This document shows, in pieces, positions 27,077-35,660 of a DNA stretch of 64,000 nt. This stretch comes from AWTP1-13 sp963797005. GTDB lineage: Bacteria > Pseudomonadota > Alphaproteobacteria > Rhizobiales > Hyphomicrobiaceae. The translations under genes were made by a program, and so were the position numbers. A model generated the notes under the pieces. The model was not told the origin of the DNA, ran no database searches, and saw only the letters and a list, made by a program, of their open reading frames with translations. Location of the stretch: positions 367,067 through 431,066 of the forward strand of contig CAWCOF010000014.1 of the NCBI GenBank assembly GCA_963797005.1, written 5' to 3'. How positions within the stretch are numbered: position 1 is the first letter of the stretch; the number at the start of each line of letters is the position of its first letter.

Positions 27077-27210
27077 GACTCCCCTCCCCCCTGCGGGGAG
27101 GGGATGGGGGTGGGGGTAAATCAACACCCAGCACCCCCGCATCTTCACCCCACCCCTAACCCCTCCCCGTCATCATGCCGAAGGCGTGTCTTCGACACGA
27201 CGGGAGGGGG
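27077..27210. repeat. C-rich palindromic repeats between ruvC and ruvA
   Basis: CCCCTCCCC (27081-27089) and GGGGAGGGG (27095-27103) form a perfect 9 bp stem. Further on, CTCCCCGTC and GACGGGAG enclose an inner stem CGTGTC-TTC-GACACG. Between them GGGGGTGGGGG and CACCCC tracts alternate. Such composite C/G palindromes are common between genes in alphaproteobacteria. The element separates two genes usually packed tightly, so it probably inserted into a ruvCA operon. Confidence 0.7.
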
Positions 27211-27268
27211 ATCCGTCGGCGCTCGCGGGCCGCGAGGCGGTCGTGCGCCCGACGCGGGGAGACGCCCC

Positions 27269-27885
27269 ATGATCGGCAAGCTCAAGGGCATCGTCGACGT
27301 GGTGGGTGAGGGGCACGCCATCATCGACGTCGGCGGCGTCGGCTACGAGGTGCAGGCCTCCGCCCGCACGCTGCGCAACCTTGTGCCGGGCGAGACGGTG
27401 AGCCTTGCCATCGAGACGCACGTGCGCGAGGACGCCATCCGGCTCTTCGGGTTCACCAGCGAGGTCGAGCGCGCCTGGTTCCGTCTGTTGCAGACCATCC
27501 AGGGTGTCGGCGCGCGGGTGGCACTGGGGGTGCTCGGCACGCTTTCCCCTGGCGAGATCGCCAACGCGGTCGCCTTGCAGAACTGGGCCGCCGTCGAGCA
27601 GTCGCCCGGCGTCGGCAAGAAGCTTGCCCAGCGCATCGTCGCCGAGCTCAAGGACAAGGCGCCGGCCCTGTCGGCCGCGGGCCTCAACGTGCAGCGGCAG
27701 CAGCCAAGGGCAGCCGCGCGCCCATCGAGGACAGCGCCACGGCGGAAGCCATCTCCGCGCTCACCAATCTGGGCTATCAGCCGGCGCAGGCGAGCCAAGC
27801 CGTCGCCGCAGCCATGGCCGAGCTGGGGGAAGCCGCCGACACGGCCAACCTCATCCGGCGCGGCCTCAAGGAGCTGGCGCGTTAG
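27269..27885 (+). pseudogene. ruvA: Holliday junction branch migration protein RuvA, frameshifted
   Basis: The frame opens MIGKLKGIVDVVGEGHAIID (domain I, OB fold) and includes LFGFTSEVERAWFRLLQTIQGVGARVAL and SPGVGKKLAQRIVAELKDK (domain II, HhH motifs). After about 27700 the family sequence continues in another frame as EAISALTNLGYQPAQASQAV and ANLIRRGLKELAR (domain III, which contacts RuvB). Inserting one base in CCAAGGG near 27705 rejoins the frames to about 205 residues. An essential-type repair gene broken once in an Ala/Arg-rich linker suggests sequence error. The stop TAG at 27883-27885 runs into a family B palindrome. No ruvB follows. Confidence 0.88.
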
Positions 27886-27940
27886 AGCAAGATCGTTTCT
27901 GATCGAAGCACTTTGCTTCGATCAGAAGCGATCTTGCTCT
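27884..27940. repeat. Family B palindrome, copy 1
   Basis: A 57 bp nearly perfect palindrome: AGAGCAAGATCG and TTCTGATCGAAGCA on the left, a CTT loop, then TGCTTCGATCAGAA and CGATCTTGCTCT on the right, with 27-base arms and one mismatch. It starts within the stop codon of ruvA and lies between ruvA and the convergent carboxypeptidase gene, so it could serve as a bidirectional terminator. Related copies are at 53680 and 56965. Confidence 0.85.
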
Positions 27941-27956
27941 CAAATCCATGACGCAG

Positions 27957-27986
27957 GGCAGGATTCAATCTGAAGCGAGCCTGCTA
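27957..27986. repeat. Family C repeat, short copy
   Basis: GGCAGGATTC, then AATCTGAAGCGAGCCTGCTAG, ends on the stop codon of the carboxypeptidase gene. The right half matches the right half of the full family C element at 57038-57111 (GATTCGATCCGAAGCGGT then CCTGCTAG). The left half is missing apart from GCAGG, so this copy has lost its middle. It follows a family B palindrome by 16 bp, the same B-then-C order as near 57 kb. Confidence 0.65.
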
Positions 27987-29039
27987 GTGCAGCGCCTCGG
28001 CAGCGGCCGCCTTCTGTCGGGCCCGGGCCTTGGCGGTTCTTTGCCGCGCCGTTCTTTGACTTCCCGACTGCCGCGTCCGTGCCCGCTTGTGAACCACTCC
28101 CCGCTTGCGCCTCTTGTGCTTTGCGACCGAGCGGCGATGGCCGGTGCCGCACGCATAGGATTTCACTTCCTTGCGTATGGTCACGGGCCCTTTGGGGTCC
28201 TCGGCCATGGGGAGCTTGTCGAGGCTCGGCGCGCCCAGCAGCTCCTTCCACTTGTAGGTCTGGAAGCCGTGCTCGAGCAGATTGGCGGCGCGCGCCGTGC
28301 GCTGCCGGCCTGTGGCCTCGCCCAGGACCACAGCAATCAGCCTGTGCCCCTCGCGCGTGGCGCTGGCGATCACATTGAAGCCGCTGTCGCAGATGAAGCC
28401 GGTCTTGATGCCGTCGGCGCCCTCGTACCTCGTAAGCAGGCTGTTGTGGGTGCGCAGGCGCCGCTTGCCGAGGCGCATGTCGACCGCCGACCACAGGTAC
28501 CCGTACTCCGGGAAATCGCGCAGGACGGCCGTGGTGAGCTTGGCCAGATCGCGCGCGGTGGTGACCTGCTCGTCTGCCGGCAGCCCGTTGGGATTGACGA
28601 ACTTGGTGCGCGTCATGCCGAGCCGCGTCGCCGTCGCATTCATGCGCTCGACGAACGCGTCATGCGTGCCGGCAATGGCCTCCGCCAACATGACGGCAAC
28701 GTCATTGGCCGACTTGAGGACCAGGGCCTGCAGGGCCGTCTTGATGGTCAGCTCGGTGCCGACCGCCAGCCCGATCTTGCTGGGCGGCTGGCTATGCGCC
28801 AGCTCCGTGCAGGGGATCTTCTGGTCGAGTGTAAGCTTGCCCTCCTTGATCGCCTGGAAGGCGAGGTAGGCGGTCATGATCTTGGTGAGCGAGGCCGGAT
28901 GCCATTGGTTGTCCGGATCCTCGGCGTAGAGCACGCGGCCGTCAGCTGCGTCGAAGAGCAGCGTCGGCCCCGCGGAAGCCGGCAGCGATATGGCCAGCGC
29001 AACGGCCGTCGCTACCGCTTTCTTGCATAGAGCCAGCAT
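27984..29039 (-). CDS. D-alanyl-D-alanine carboxypeptidase (penicillin-binding protein, S11 family)
   Basis: A 351-residue protein with a signal peptide (1-23, ending ASA), then the serine-peptidase motifs of S11 enzymes: SLTK (Ser50, Lys53), SAN (110-112) and KTG (212-214) in ADGIKTGF. It trims the terminal D-Ala from peptidoglycan side chains in the periplasm. In place of the usual amphipathic membrane-anchoring end, the last 60 residues are extremely basic (KHKRRKRG, HKRARTRQ, RTAKARARQKAAA). The stop TAG is formed by the CTAG of a family C repeat. The gene is convergent with ruvA. Confidence 0.9.
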   Translation of the reverse strand: MLALCKKAVATAVALAISLPASAGPTLLFDAADGRVLYAEDPDNQWHPASLTKIMTAYLAFQAIKEGKLTLDQKIPCTELAHSQPPSKIGLAVGTELTIKTALQALVLKSANDVAVMLAEAIAGTHDAFVERMNATATRLGMTRTKFVNPNGLPADEQVTTARDLAKLTTAVLRDFPEYGYLWSAVDMRLGKRRLRTHNSLLTRYEGADGIKTGFICDSGFNVIASATREGHRLIAVVLGEATGRQRTARAANLLEHGFQTYKWKELLGAPSLDKLPMAEDPKGPVTIRKEVKSYACGTGHRRSVAKHKRRKRGVVHKRARTRQSGSQRTARQRTAKARARQKAAAAEALH

Positions 29040-29193
29040 GCATCCCTCTGATGGTCGTCGCGAACGCCATCCCATGTGCGCCTTATGCGGCAGTTTTGCG
29101 GTTCTGGCCAGAAAGCCCGGGCCGCACCCCCCAGTTTGCACACACCCGTGCCCGAGAAACAACGCGGTGCCTGTGCGAAGCGCGCGAAGGCGC

Positions 29194-30324
29194 TCAGTCG
29201 GCTTTTGCGCTGGAGGTTGCGGCGGTCGCCGGCTGGGCCGTCGCGTCGGGCTTGAAGAACACGTCGACGCGCATGCCTGGAAGCAGCTGCGTCTGTCCTT
29301 CGAGGTCGATGAGGACTTCGAGCACATCGACGTCCGAGGGCTTGCGCGGGCCGCGCTGGCCGAGCCTGCTCGGCCCCAGCGCTTTCGCAAGAGATACAAC
29401 CTTGCCCGCGAAGTCCTTGCCTGCGAAAGCATCGGAGCGCACGATGGCCGTCTGCCCGATCCGCACCTTGCCGATATCGCGCTCCTCGATCTCGGCCCTG
29501 ACGCGCAATGACGACAGATCGCCGATCGTCACAAGCGTCCCGTCCGGCGAGGGCGCGGCGATCTCCCCGACCTTGGCGGCAACGTTGAGGACCGTGCCGG
29601 CGGACGGCGCCCTGATGCGCGCGCGCTGAAGCGTTGCCTCCGCGAGGGACAGCTCCGCGCGTGCGGCCGCCAGCGCCGCATCCTGCCTGGTCGGCGTGGG
29701 CAGCTTGTCGGCGGACAGCGCCTTGCGCAGGGTGGTGCGCGACTGGGCGAGCTTCTCGTGAGCTTTGGTCACTGCATCGCGCGCCTTGTCTACGTCGGCT
29801 GCCGACCGCGACCCGCTCCGGCGCGCCCTGATGGTCCGGTCGAGATCGTCGTGCGCGTTGGCAAGCTGCCGCGCTGCATTGGCGACGCCGTCCTCGGCGG
29901 AACGGCGATCCTCACCCAGCTTGCCGCCGGCGTCGGTATCGTTGCGCTCGCGCTTGCGCAAGGCTTCGGTTGCCGCCGCTGCGTGCACCCTGGCCTGCAA
30001 CTCCTCGTCGTCGAGGCTGATCATGAGGTCGCCGGCAGACACCTTGTCGTTGGCGGATACCAACACCTCGGCGATGCGTCCCGGCACCTGCGCCGCAACA
30101 TGCACCTCCCCGCCCATCGGCTCGATGCGGCCCGGTGCCGAGGCCGCCCACGTGGGCCTCGGGGCGGCGTCGGGTTTCTTGGCTGCCGCCGCATCGGTCT
30201 TCGTGCTGGCCTTGCCGACATCGGCGTTGCGCGCACTCAGCGTCTTCGGCACGTAGTAGCCCACGCCCAGCGCCAGGATCGCTGCAACGATCAGCATGTT
30301 CAGACCGGAGTCGCGCTTACGCAT
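29194..30324 (-). CDS. HlyD/DevB-type periplasmic adaptor of an ABC exporter
   Basis: A 376-residue protein: an N-terminal membrane anchor (about 8-28), a biotinyl-lipoyl-like segment GRIEPMGGEVHVAAQVPGRI, a long coiled-coil hairpin (roughly residues 110-220), a second lipoyl half RIRAPSAGTVLNVAAKVGE, and a barrel part with GDLSSLRVRAEIEERDIGKV. This is the membrane-fusion adaptor organisation. It is the third gene of a minus-strand operon behind a permease and an ATPase, with 8 bp overlap with the ATPase gene. Gene order and type match DevBCA-like exporters. The cargo is unknown. Confidence 0.88.
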   Translation of the reverse strand: MRKRDSGLNMLIVAAILALGVGYYVPKTLSARNADVGKASTKTDAAAAKKPDAAPRPTWAASAPGRIEPMGGEVHVAAQVPGRIAEVLVSANDKVSAGDLMISLDDEELQARVHAAAATEALRKRERNDTDAGGKLGEDRRSAEDGVANAARQLANAHDDLDRTIRARRSGSRSAADVDKARDAVTKAHEKLAQSRTTLRKALSADKLPTPTRQDAALAAARAELSLAEATLQRARIRAPSAGTVLNVAAKVGEIAAPSPDGTLVTIGDLSSLRVRAEIEERDIGKVRIGQTAIVRSDAFAGKDFAGKVVSLAKALGPSRLGQRGPRKPSDVDVLEVLIDLEGQTQLLPGMRVDVFFKPDATAQPATAATSSAKAD

Positions 30325-31108
30325 TGGCTTTTCGCTTTCTGTTGCGCGCCAGCTCGTGAACCGTCTCCACGCCTTCCGCGCGGCGCTCCTCGCCGACGAT
30401 CAGGCCGTCCTCGATGCGCAGGACCCGGTCTGCGAACGGAATGGTCCTCGGGTCGTGGGTGACGGCGAGCACGGCTCGGCTCTTGTCCCTGGCGATTTCC
30501 GATAGCAATTGCATGACCGCGAGCCCGTTCTCGCTGTCGAGCGCGGCGGTCGGCTCGTCCGCCAGTATCACGGACGGCGCGCCCACCAGCGCGCGGGCGA
30601 CTGCCACGCGTTGCTGCTCGCCGCCGCTCATGTTGGCCGGATACGACTTGAGCTTGTGGCGCAGACCGACCTGATGCAGTGCGCGCTGCGCGCGCACGAC
30701 CGCCTCGGAGCCGCGCTGGCGGCGCACATCGAGTGCGACGCGGACGTTCTCCTCGGCCGTGAGCGTCGGGAAGAGGTTGTAGGCCTGGAAGACGAAGCCC
30801 ATGTGGCGGCGGCGCAGCGCGGCCAGCTCCTCCGGGTCGAGACCCGCCGTCGGCTGCCCGGCGACGACGAGGGTGCCCTCGGTCGGCGTGAGAATGCAGC
30901 CCAGGATCGACAGGAGCGTGGTCTTGCCGCTCCCCGACGGGCCCATCAGCAGTGTCAGCTCGCCCGTGTTGAGGCCCAGGTTCACGCCCTTCAGCGCGCG
31001 TACCTTGCCGGCGCCCTGCCCAAGCTCCTTGACGATGTCGCGTGCCTCCAGCACGACGTCGTTCGTCGGTGCCGGTTCCGTTGACGGCTGGGCTGTCTGT
31101 GCGGTCAT
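30317..31108 (-). CDS. ABC transporter ATP-binding protein (DevA/LolD-like)
   Basis: A 263-residue ATPase with Walker A GPSGSGKTT, Q-loop GFVFQAYNLFPTLTA, signature MSGGEQQRVAVARAL, Walker B VILADEPTAALD and the H-loop LAVTHDPR. The GLNTGELTLLMGPSGSGK and LSILGCILTPTEG context is typical of the MacB/LolD/DevA exporter subfamily. It overlaps the permease gene by 4 bp (start 31108, permease stop 31105) and the adaptor gene by 8 bp, so the three proteins are made together. Confidence 0.92.
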   Translation of the reverse strand: MTAQTAQPSTEPAPTNDVVLEARDIVKELGQGAGKVRALKGVNLGLNTGELTLLMGPSGSGKTTLLSILGCILTPTEGTLVVAGQPTAGLDPEELAALRRRHMGFVFQAYNLFPTLTAEENVRVALDVRRQRGSEAVVRAQRALHQVGLRHKLKSYPANMSGGEQQRVAVARALVGAPSVILADEPTAALDSENGLAVMQLLSEIARDKSRAVLAVTHDPRTIPFADRVLRIEDGLIVGEERRAEGVETVHELARNRKRKANA

Positions 31109-32232
31109 CGGTTGAACACCATCGCCGGATCGATCCTCATCACCTTGCCGATCGCCGAGAGCGCCGAAATCGCGCACATGACGATCGTCAGGGCCAGAAG
31201 CAGCGCCGCGAGCGCCGGCGTCATGACGATCGGCAAGGCGGTGTGCTCGCTCAGCAAGACTATGGTGAGGGCGATTGTCATCCCCAGGACGTAGCCGAGC
31301 ACCGCGCTCAGTCCCGCCTGGGCGAGAATGACCCTATGGATGTAGCCGCCGGAGGATCCCAGCGCACGCAGGGTCGCAAACTCGTTCAAGTGATCCTTGG
31401 TGCTGGAATAGAGCGTCTGGGCGACGATGGCCGTGCCGACCACGAGGCCGAGGATAGCGCCGCCGATCAGCGCCACGCCGGCGCCCGTCGCGAACAGCCA
31501 ATGGTTGAGGCTTCGCTGGCGGAACTCGGCTCTCGTCAGCACTTCGCTGTCGGGGACCTTGCGGCTGATCTGTGTGCGCACGGCCTCCGGGTCGGCGCCG
31601 GGCGCGAGCTTGACCAGGACATAGGTGATCTTGTCGGCCGGCATGTCGATCAGGCTTCGGGCACGATTGAGCGTGGTGAAGACGTAGGGCGTCACCGTGA
31701 AGGAGCGGATGCCTTCGGTCAGTCCGGCGATGCGCACGCGGGAGGCGCCCACCTGCGCCGTGTCGCCGACGCCCGTCACGCCGAGCTCGGCGAGATAGGT
31801 CTTGTCGATCATCACGGCGTCGCGCGCGCCGAGGCCGGAGACGTCACCCTGAATGACGTTCCAGGGACGCAAGCCCCCATCCTCCGCCTCCGCACCGATC
31901 ACGACAACAAGCGTCGATCCCCCCGTCGGCTTGCGCCAATCCGTGAAGGCGGTGATCAGCGGGATCGCCTTGGCGACGCCCGGCGTCGACAGCGCCGCGA
32001 ATCTCTCGCGTGCGGCAATCGGCTGGGCCTCTTCGAAGTTCTTGGTGCCATAGGCCATGACCCAAAGGTCGCCGTCGGCGCGATCGATCATGGAGATGAT
32101 CATGGTGCGCGCGCCCAAATAGAGGCCGAGCTGAACCGCCACCAGCACGATGGAAAAGAGAATGCCGACCAGCGTCACGACGAGCCGGATGCGGTCGTAG
32201 AAAAGGTTGCGGAAGGCGAGGGTAAAGGTCAT
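31105..32232 (-). CDS. ABC transporter permease (DevC/FtsX family)
   Basis: A 375-residue protein with an N-terminal helix (about 15-40), a large periplasmic domain (about 50-250) and three C-terminal helices near 270-295, 325-345 and 350-370, the FtsX/MacB topology with four helices. LAFRNLFYDRIRLVVTLVGI at the start and TLRALGSSGGYIHRVILAQA in the last third are characteristic of DevC permeases. It is the first gene of the permease-ATPase-adaptor operon. The ATG at 32232 is chosen because conservation starts at MTFTLAFRNL. Confidence 0.9.
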   Translation of the reverse strand: MTFTLAFRNLFYDRIRLVVTLVGILFSIVLVAVQLGLYLGARTMIISMIDRADGDLWVMAYGTKNFEEAQPIAARERFAALSTPGVAKAIPLITAFTDWRKPTGGSTLVVVIGAEAEDGGLRPWNVIQGDVSGLGARDAVMIDKTYLAELGVTGVGDTAQVGASRVRIAGLTEGIRSFTVTPYVFTTLNRARSLIDMPADKITYVLVKLAPGADPEAVRTQISRKVPDSEVLTRAEFRQRSLNHWLFATGAGVALIGGAILGLVVGTAIVAQTLYSSTKDHLNEFATLRALGSSGGYIHRVILAQAGLSAVLGYVLGMTIALTIVLLSEHTALPIVMTPALAALLLALTIVMCAISALSAIGKVMRIDPAMVFNR

Positions 32233-32552
32233 CGAGACGCGAGACTTCCCTTGCGGTTCTTCAGCTCGGCGCGTTGGCGACGAGGATCTTCGGCTGCCAT
32301 GCCTTTGGCAGCGCACGCGCGCGGCAATTGTCGAGGCGCAGCTTTCGCGAGCCGACCGCTAGTCCGGCTGCCGGCCGCGTCGGTGGTTATATAGGGTCTT
32401 GGGTCACGTATGGCGACCATTTGGCGAGTAAGTAAGCCGCAGCTGCTCGTAGGACCTGCATCCGGTACGCGTCGGTGCCGCAATCTCGCCGCATATGGGT
32501 TGCATGTCGCCGACAAGTTCGTGCCGAACGGTCGCAAGGAGGGTATAACCCC

Positions 32553-33014
32553 ATGTATTGGTTCGCGTTTCATCGGTCGGGCGCAGTCATCGGCGTGGCT
32601 TTGGCGCTGGTCCTGGTGGTCGCTGCAGCCGAGGCCCAGGGTCCGGCGCGGGGTGTGACGGGCGTCTGGATCGATCACACCGGGCAGGGGGCGGTCGAGA
32701 TCGAGCCCTGCGGCGACAGCATGTGCGGGCGCGTCGTCTGGCTCAAGAACCCGGCGCACAAATCCAGGAGCGGCCACCTGATCTGCGGCACTCAGATCCT
32801 GGGCGACCTGCACGCGCGCGCGAACAACACCTGGGAGTCGGGCTGGATCTACAATCCCGAGGACGAGGAGCGTTTCAGCGCCGAGATCAAGCTCAAGAAC
32901 GACAACACGCTGCTGGTCACCGGCTATCTCGGCATCAAGCTCCTCGGCGAGACCTACACGTGGAAGCGCGCCAAGACGCACCTGGCGCGTTGCTCGGGCA
33001 AGCGGTCGATCTAG
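32553..33014 (+). CDS. DUF2147 domain-containing secreted protein
   Basis: A 153-residue protein with a signal peptide (about residues 1-28, ending AAEAQG), then the DUF2147 domain: VTGVWIDHTGQGAVEIEPCG, MCGRVVWLKNP, LICGTQILGDL, SGWIYNPEDEERFSAEIKLK and VTGYLGIKLLGETYTWKR. Four cysteines (two in EPCGDSMCG) may form disulfides in the periplasm. The family is small, secreted and of unknown function. GGAGGG lies 11 bp before the ATG. It stands alone, divergent from the exporter operon. Confidence 0.87.
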   Translation: MYWFAFHRSGAVIGVALALVLVVAAAEAQGPARGVTGVWIDHTGQGAVEIEPCGDSMCGRVVWLKNPAHKSRSGHLICGTQILGDLHARANNTWESGWIYNPEDEERFSAEIKLKNDNTLLVTGYLGIKLLGETYTWKRAKTHLARCSGKRSI

Positions 33015-33046
33015 CTCCGGTGGTTGCATGGCCGAGGGCGCCAGCG

Positions 33047-33928
33047 TCATTCCCCGACGGCGCCCCTGCCGAGCTGACGGTCCGCCGCGCCCTTGGAGGG
33101 GGCGCGGCTTTGCAGCCAGCCCACGAACCTTTCTGCGCGCTCAGCCACGATGTGACGCTGCTGGTCGAGCGTGACCATGTGGTAGCTGTTGTCGAGGACG
33201 AGGGTCTCGACGAGCCCGCCCAGATGCGTCTGCAGGAACTGGGCGTTGTCCAGGCTTGCGATGTCGTCGTCGCGCGGGTGCACGATCAGCGCGGGCTGGC
33301 GAACCTGCTCGAGGTCGCGCTTCACCACGGAGACCAGCGCGTTGAAGTTGGCAAACGAGCGCATCGGCGTCGAGAACACGCCCGCTTGACCCGAATCGCC
33401 GCTCTGCATGCTGGCGACGACGAGCGCGCGCACACGCTCGTCCTTGAGCCCGTAAGGCTCGTGCTCGGGAAGGTCGAACTCGAGCTTTATGGGCGTTGGA
33501 CGAACGTAATGCAGCGCCCGCGAGTACCAGGGCATCGACCAGCCGTCGAGGCGCAACGTCGGGGCGAGCAGCAACAGCCCGTGCACGCTGTCGGGGCGGT
33601 TGCGCGCCAGGTGAATGGCAAGGATGCCGCCCATCGACAGGCCGCCTGCGACGATTGTGTCGCAACGCTCGCGCAGCACGTCGTGCGCCGCCTCGACGCT
33701 GGCGTACCACTCCCTCCACGTCGAGCGGCGCAGCTCCTCGGGCGTGCCGCAATGGCCCGCCAGCTGGCAGCAGAGCACCGTGTGGCCGGCGCGCGCGAGA
33801 GTCTGGGCGATGAATCTGAGCTCGATCGGCGTGCCGCCGAGCCCATGGATCAGCAGGACGCCCAGGCGCCCGCCGGGCACGAACATGCTGCGATCCGGCG
33901 GCAGCTTTTCTTTTTCTTGTTCTTGCAT
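33047..33928 (-). CDS. Alpha/beta hydrolase (carboxylesterase/monoacylglycerol lipase type)
   Basis: A 293-residue hydrolase: VLLIHGLGGTPIELRFIA (oxyanion-hole HGLGG), the nucleophile elbow GGLSMGG, VHPRDDDIASLDN with the acid, and DNSYHMVTLDQQR with the catalytic His. The GLGGTPxELRxxA and SYHMxTLD motifs are typical of Est30-like carboxylesterases. No signal peptide is seen, so it is cytosolic. The N-terminus MQEQEKEKLPPDR is charged and unconserved. It is convergent with the DUF2147 gene and in a separate unit from the aminotransferase. Confidence 0.88.
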   Translation of the reverse strand: MQEQEKEKLPPDRSMFVPGGRLGVLLIHGLGGTPIELRFIAQTLARAGHTVLCCQLAGHCGTPEELRRSTWREWYASVEAAHDVLRERCDTIVAGGLSMGGILAIHLARNRPDSVHGLLLLAPTLRLDGWSMPWYSRALHYVRPTPIKLEFDLPEHEPYGLKDERVRALVVASMQSGDSGQAGVFSTPMRSFANFNALVSVVKRDLEQVRQPALIVHPRDDDIASLDNAQFLQTHLGGLVETLVLDNSYHMVTLDQQRHIVAERAERFVGWLQSRAPSKGAADRQLGRGAVGE

Positions 33929-34114
33929 CGGTTTCTACACACCACTCACGTCTGTTGTGACGATTGAACGCTCTTCGTAGGCTTTCGTGCCAGGGCCCGC
34001 CGCGGTTGCACCCGTGAGCCGTGCCGCTCGGATCCCGGCGAGGATCTGGAGGCTATGGGGGGACCCGAGCCGAGGCCGAAGCACGCGCGCATGGCGGGTA
34101 CTGCCTTTGAGCAT

Positions 34115-35542
34115 CTACCTCGCCTGGCCGCCGACCCGGTGCAGGACCCGGTCGAGGAGCGCGAGCCCCAGGTCCATCTCATGCTTGGTGATGTGCAGGC
34201 TCGGGGCCAGCGTGACGACATTCTTGTAGTAGCCGCCGATGTCGAGCACGAGGCCGTAGGTCTCCCCGTCGACTTCAAGGTCGGCCTTGAACGCTTCGTC
34301 CACCATGCGGTCGACGATGGCCTTGGATGGCGTGTAGCTGTCGTGCGGCTCGCAGATTTCCATGCGCAGCGCCAGCCCCAGGCCGTCGACGTCGCCCACG
34401 ATCTTGTGCCGGCGCTTGAGGTCCTGGAGGCCCTCGAGCAGATAGGCGCCCTTCTCCATCACCATCGCCTCGTAGTCGGTCTCGCCCATCATGCGCATGG
34501 CTTCCAGCGCCACGGCGGTGCCCATGGGATTGGCGTTGAAGGTCGAGTGCGTGGAGCCCGGCGGGAAAATGGTGGGGTTGATGAGCTCTTCCTTCGCCCA
34601 GATGCCCGCCAGCGGATTGAGGCCGTTGGTGATCGCCTTGCCGAACACGACGATGTCGGGCGTGACGCCGAAGTGCTCGATCGACCACAGCTTGCCCGTG
34701 CGATAAAAGCCCATTTGGATCTCGTCGACGACGAGCAGGATGCCGTGCTTGTCGAGCACCTCCTTCAACTCGACGAAGAAGTTCTTCGGCGGGATCACGT
34801 AGCCGCCGGTGCCCTGGATCGGCTCGACGTAGAAGGCGGCGAACTCGGCCTGTCCCGCCTTCGGGTCCCAGACGCCGTTGTATTCGCTCTCGAACAGGCG
34901 CTCGAACTGCTTGACGCAGTGGGTGCCGTACTCCTCCTTCGACATGCCCTTTGGTCCGCGGAAGTGATACGGGAAAGGCACGAAGTGCGCGCGGTCGCCG
35001 AAGTGGCCGAAGCGGCGGCGGTAGCGATAGGAGGACGTGATCGCCGAGGCGCCCAGCGTGCGGCCGTGATAGCCGCCCTCGAAGGCGAACATCAGGCTCT
35101 TGCCGTTCCTGGCATTGCGCACGAGCTTGAGGCTGTCCTCCACGGCCTGGCTGCCGCCGACGTTGAAATGGACGCGGCCCTTGGCGCCGAACCTCTGCTC
35201 GGCGCTCTGCGCGATGAGCGCGGCGAGCTCGATCTTCTCGCGATGCAGGTACTGGCTGGCGACCTGGGGCAGCCGGTCGAGCTGACGCCGCGCAGCGTTG
35301 TTCAGGCGCTCGTTGCGGTAGCCGAAATTGACGGCCGAGTACCACATCTGCAGATCGAGGTAGGGCCGCCCCTCCATGTCGTAGAGGAATGAGCCCTCGC
35401 ACTCCTCGAAGATCTTCGGCGGATTGGTGTAGTGCACGGTGTCGCCGTGCGAGCAGTACTGGGCCTCGAGCGCCAGGAGCTCGGCCTCGCTCAACGGCGC
35501 GGCATGCGGGTCGGGACGCGAAACGCGGGCGACTTTGTTCAT
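34115..35542 (-). CDS. PLP-dependent class III aminotransferase family protein
   Basis: A 475-residue fold-type I enzyme of the class III (acetylornithine/omega) aminotransferase group: FNVGGSQAVEDSLKLVRNA, FEGGYHGRTLGASAITSSY, VVDEIQMGFYRTGKLW with the PLP-nitrogen Asp, and VFGKAITNGLNPLAG with the Schiff-base Lys. The C-terminal GDVDGLGLALRMEI and GLVLDIGGYYKNVVTLAPSL are intact. It transfers an amino group between an omega-amine or amino acid and a keto acid, but neighbours do not reveal the substrate. The ATG at 35542 is chosen over an upstream in-frame ATG because the family N-terminus begins there. Confidence 0.88.
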   Translation of the reverse strand: MNKVARVSRPDPHAAPLSEAELLALEAQYCSHGDTVHYTNPPKIFEECEGSFLYDMEGRPYLDLQMWYSAVNFGYRNERLNNAARRQLDRLPQVASQYLHREKIELAALIAQSAEQRFGAKGRVHFNVGGSQAVEDSLKLVRNARNGKSLMFAFEGGYHGRTLGASAITSSYRYRRRFGHFGDRAHFVPFPYHFRGPKGMSKEEYGTHCVKQFERLFESEYNGVWDPKAGQAEFAAFYVEPIQGTGGYVIPPKNFFVELKEVLDKHGILLVVDEIQMGFYRTGKLWSIEHFGVTPDIVVFGKAITNGLNPLAGIWAKEELINPTIFPPGSTHSTFNANPMGTAVALEAMRMMGETDYEAMVMEKGAYLLEGLQDLKRRHKIVGDVDGLGLALRMEICEPHDSYTPSKAIVDRMVDEAFKADLEVDGETYGLVLDIGGYYKNVVTLAPSLHITKHEMDLGLALLDRVLHRVGGQAR

Positions 35543-35660
35543 GGGTGCACCAGGGGGTTGTCTATGTACGGCGGGATGGGTTGGCTGACGGCAAGCTCGT
35601 GCCTTCCCGTCGGTGAAACGGACCGCGATTGTCATTGGCCATGCTTGAGCGGTCTCTCGA

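Noticed and set aside
34055..35392. Plus-strand open frame opposite the aminotransferase gene
   Set aside because: The aminotransferase on the other strand is complete, with all PLP motifs, so this frame is a compositional artefact.
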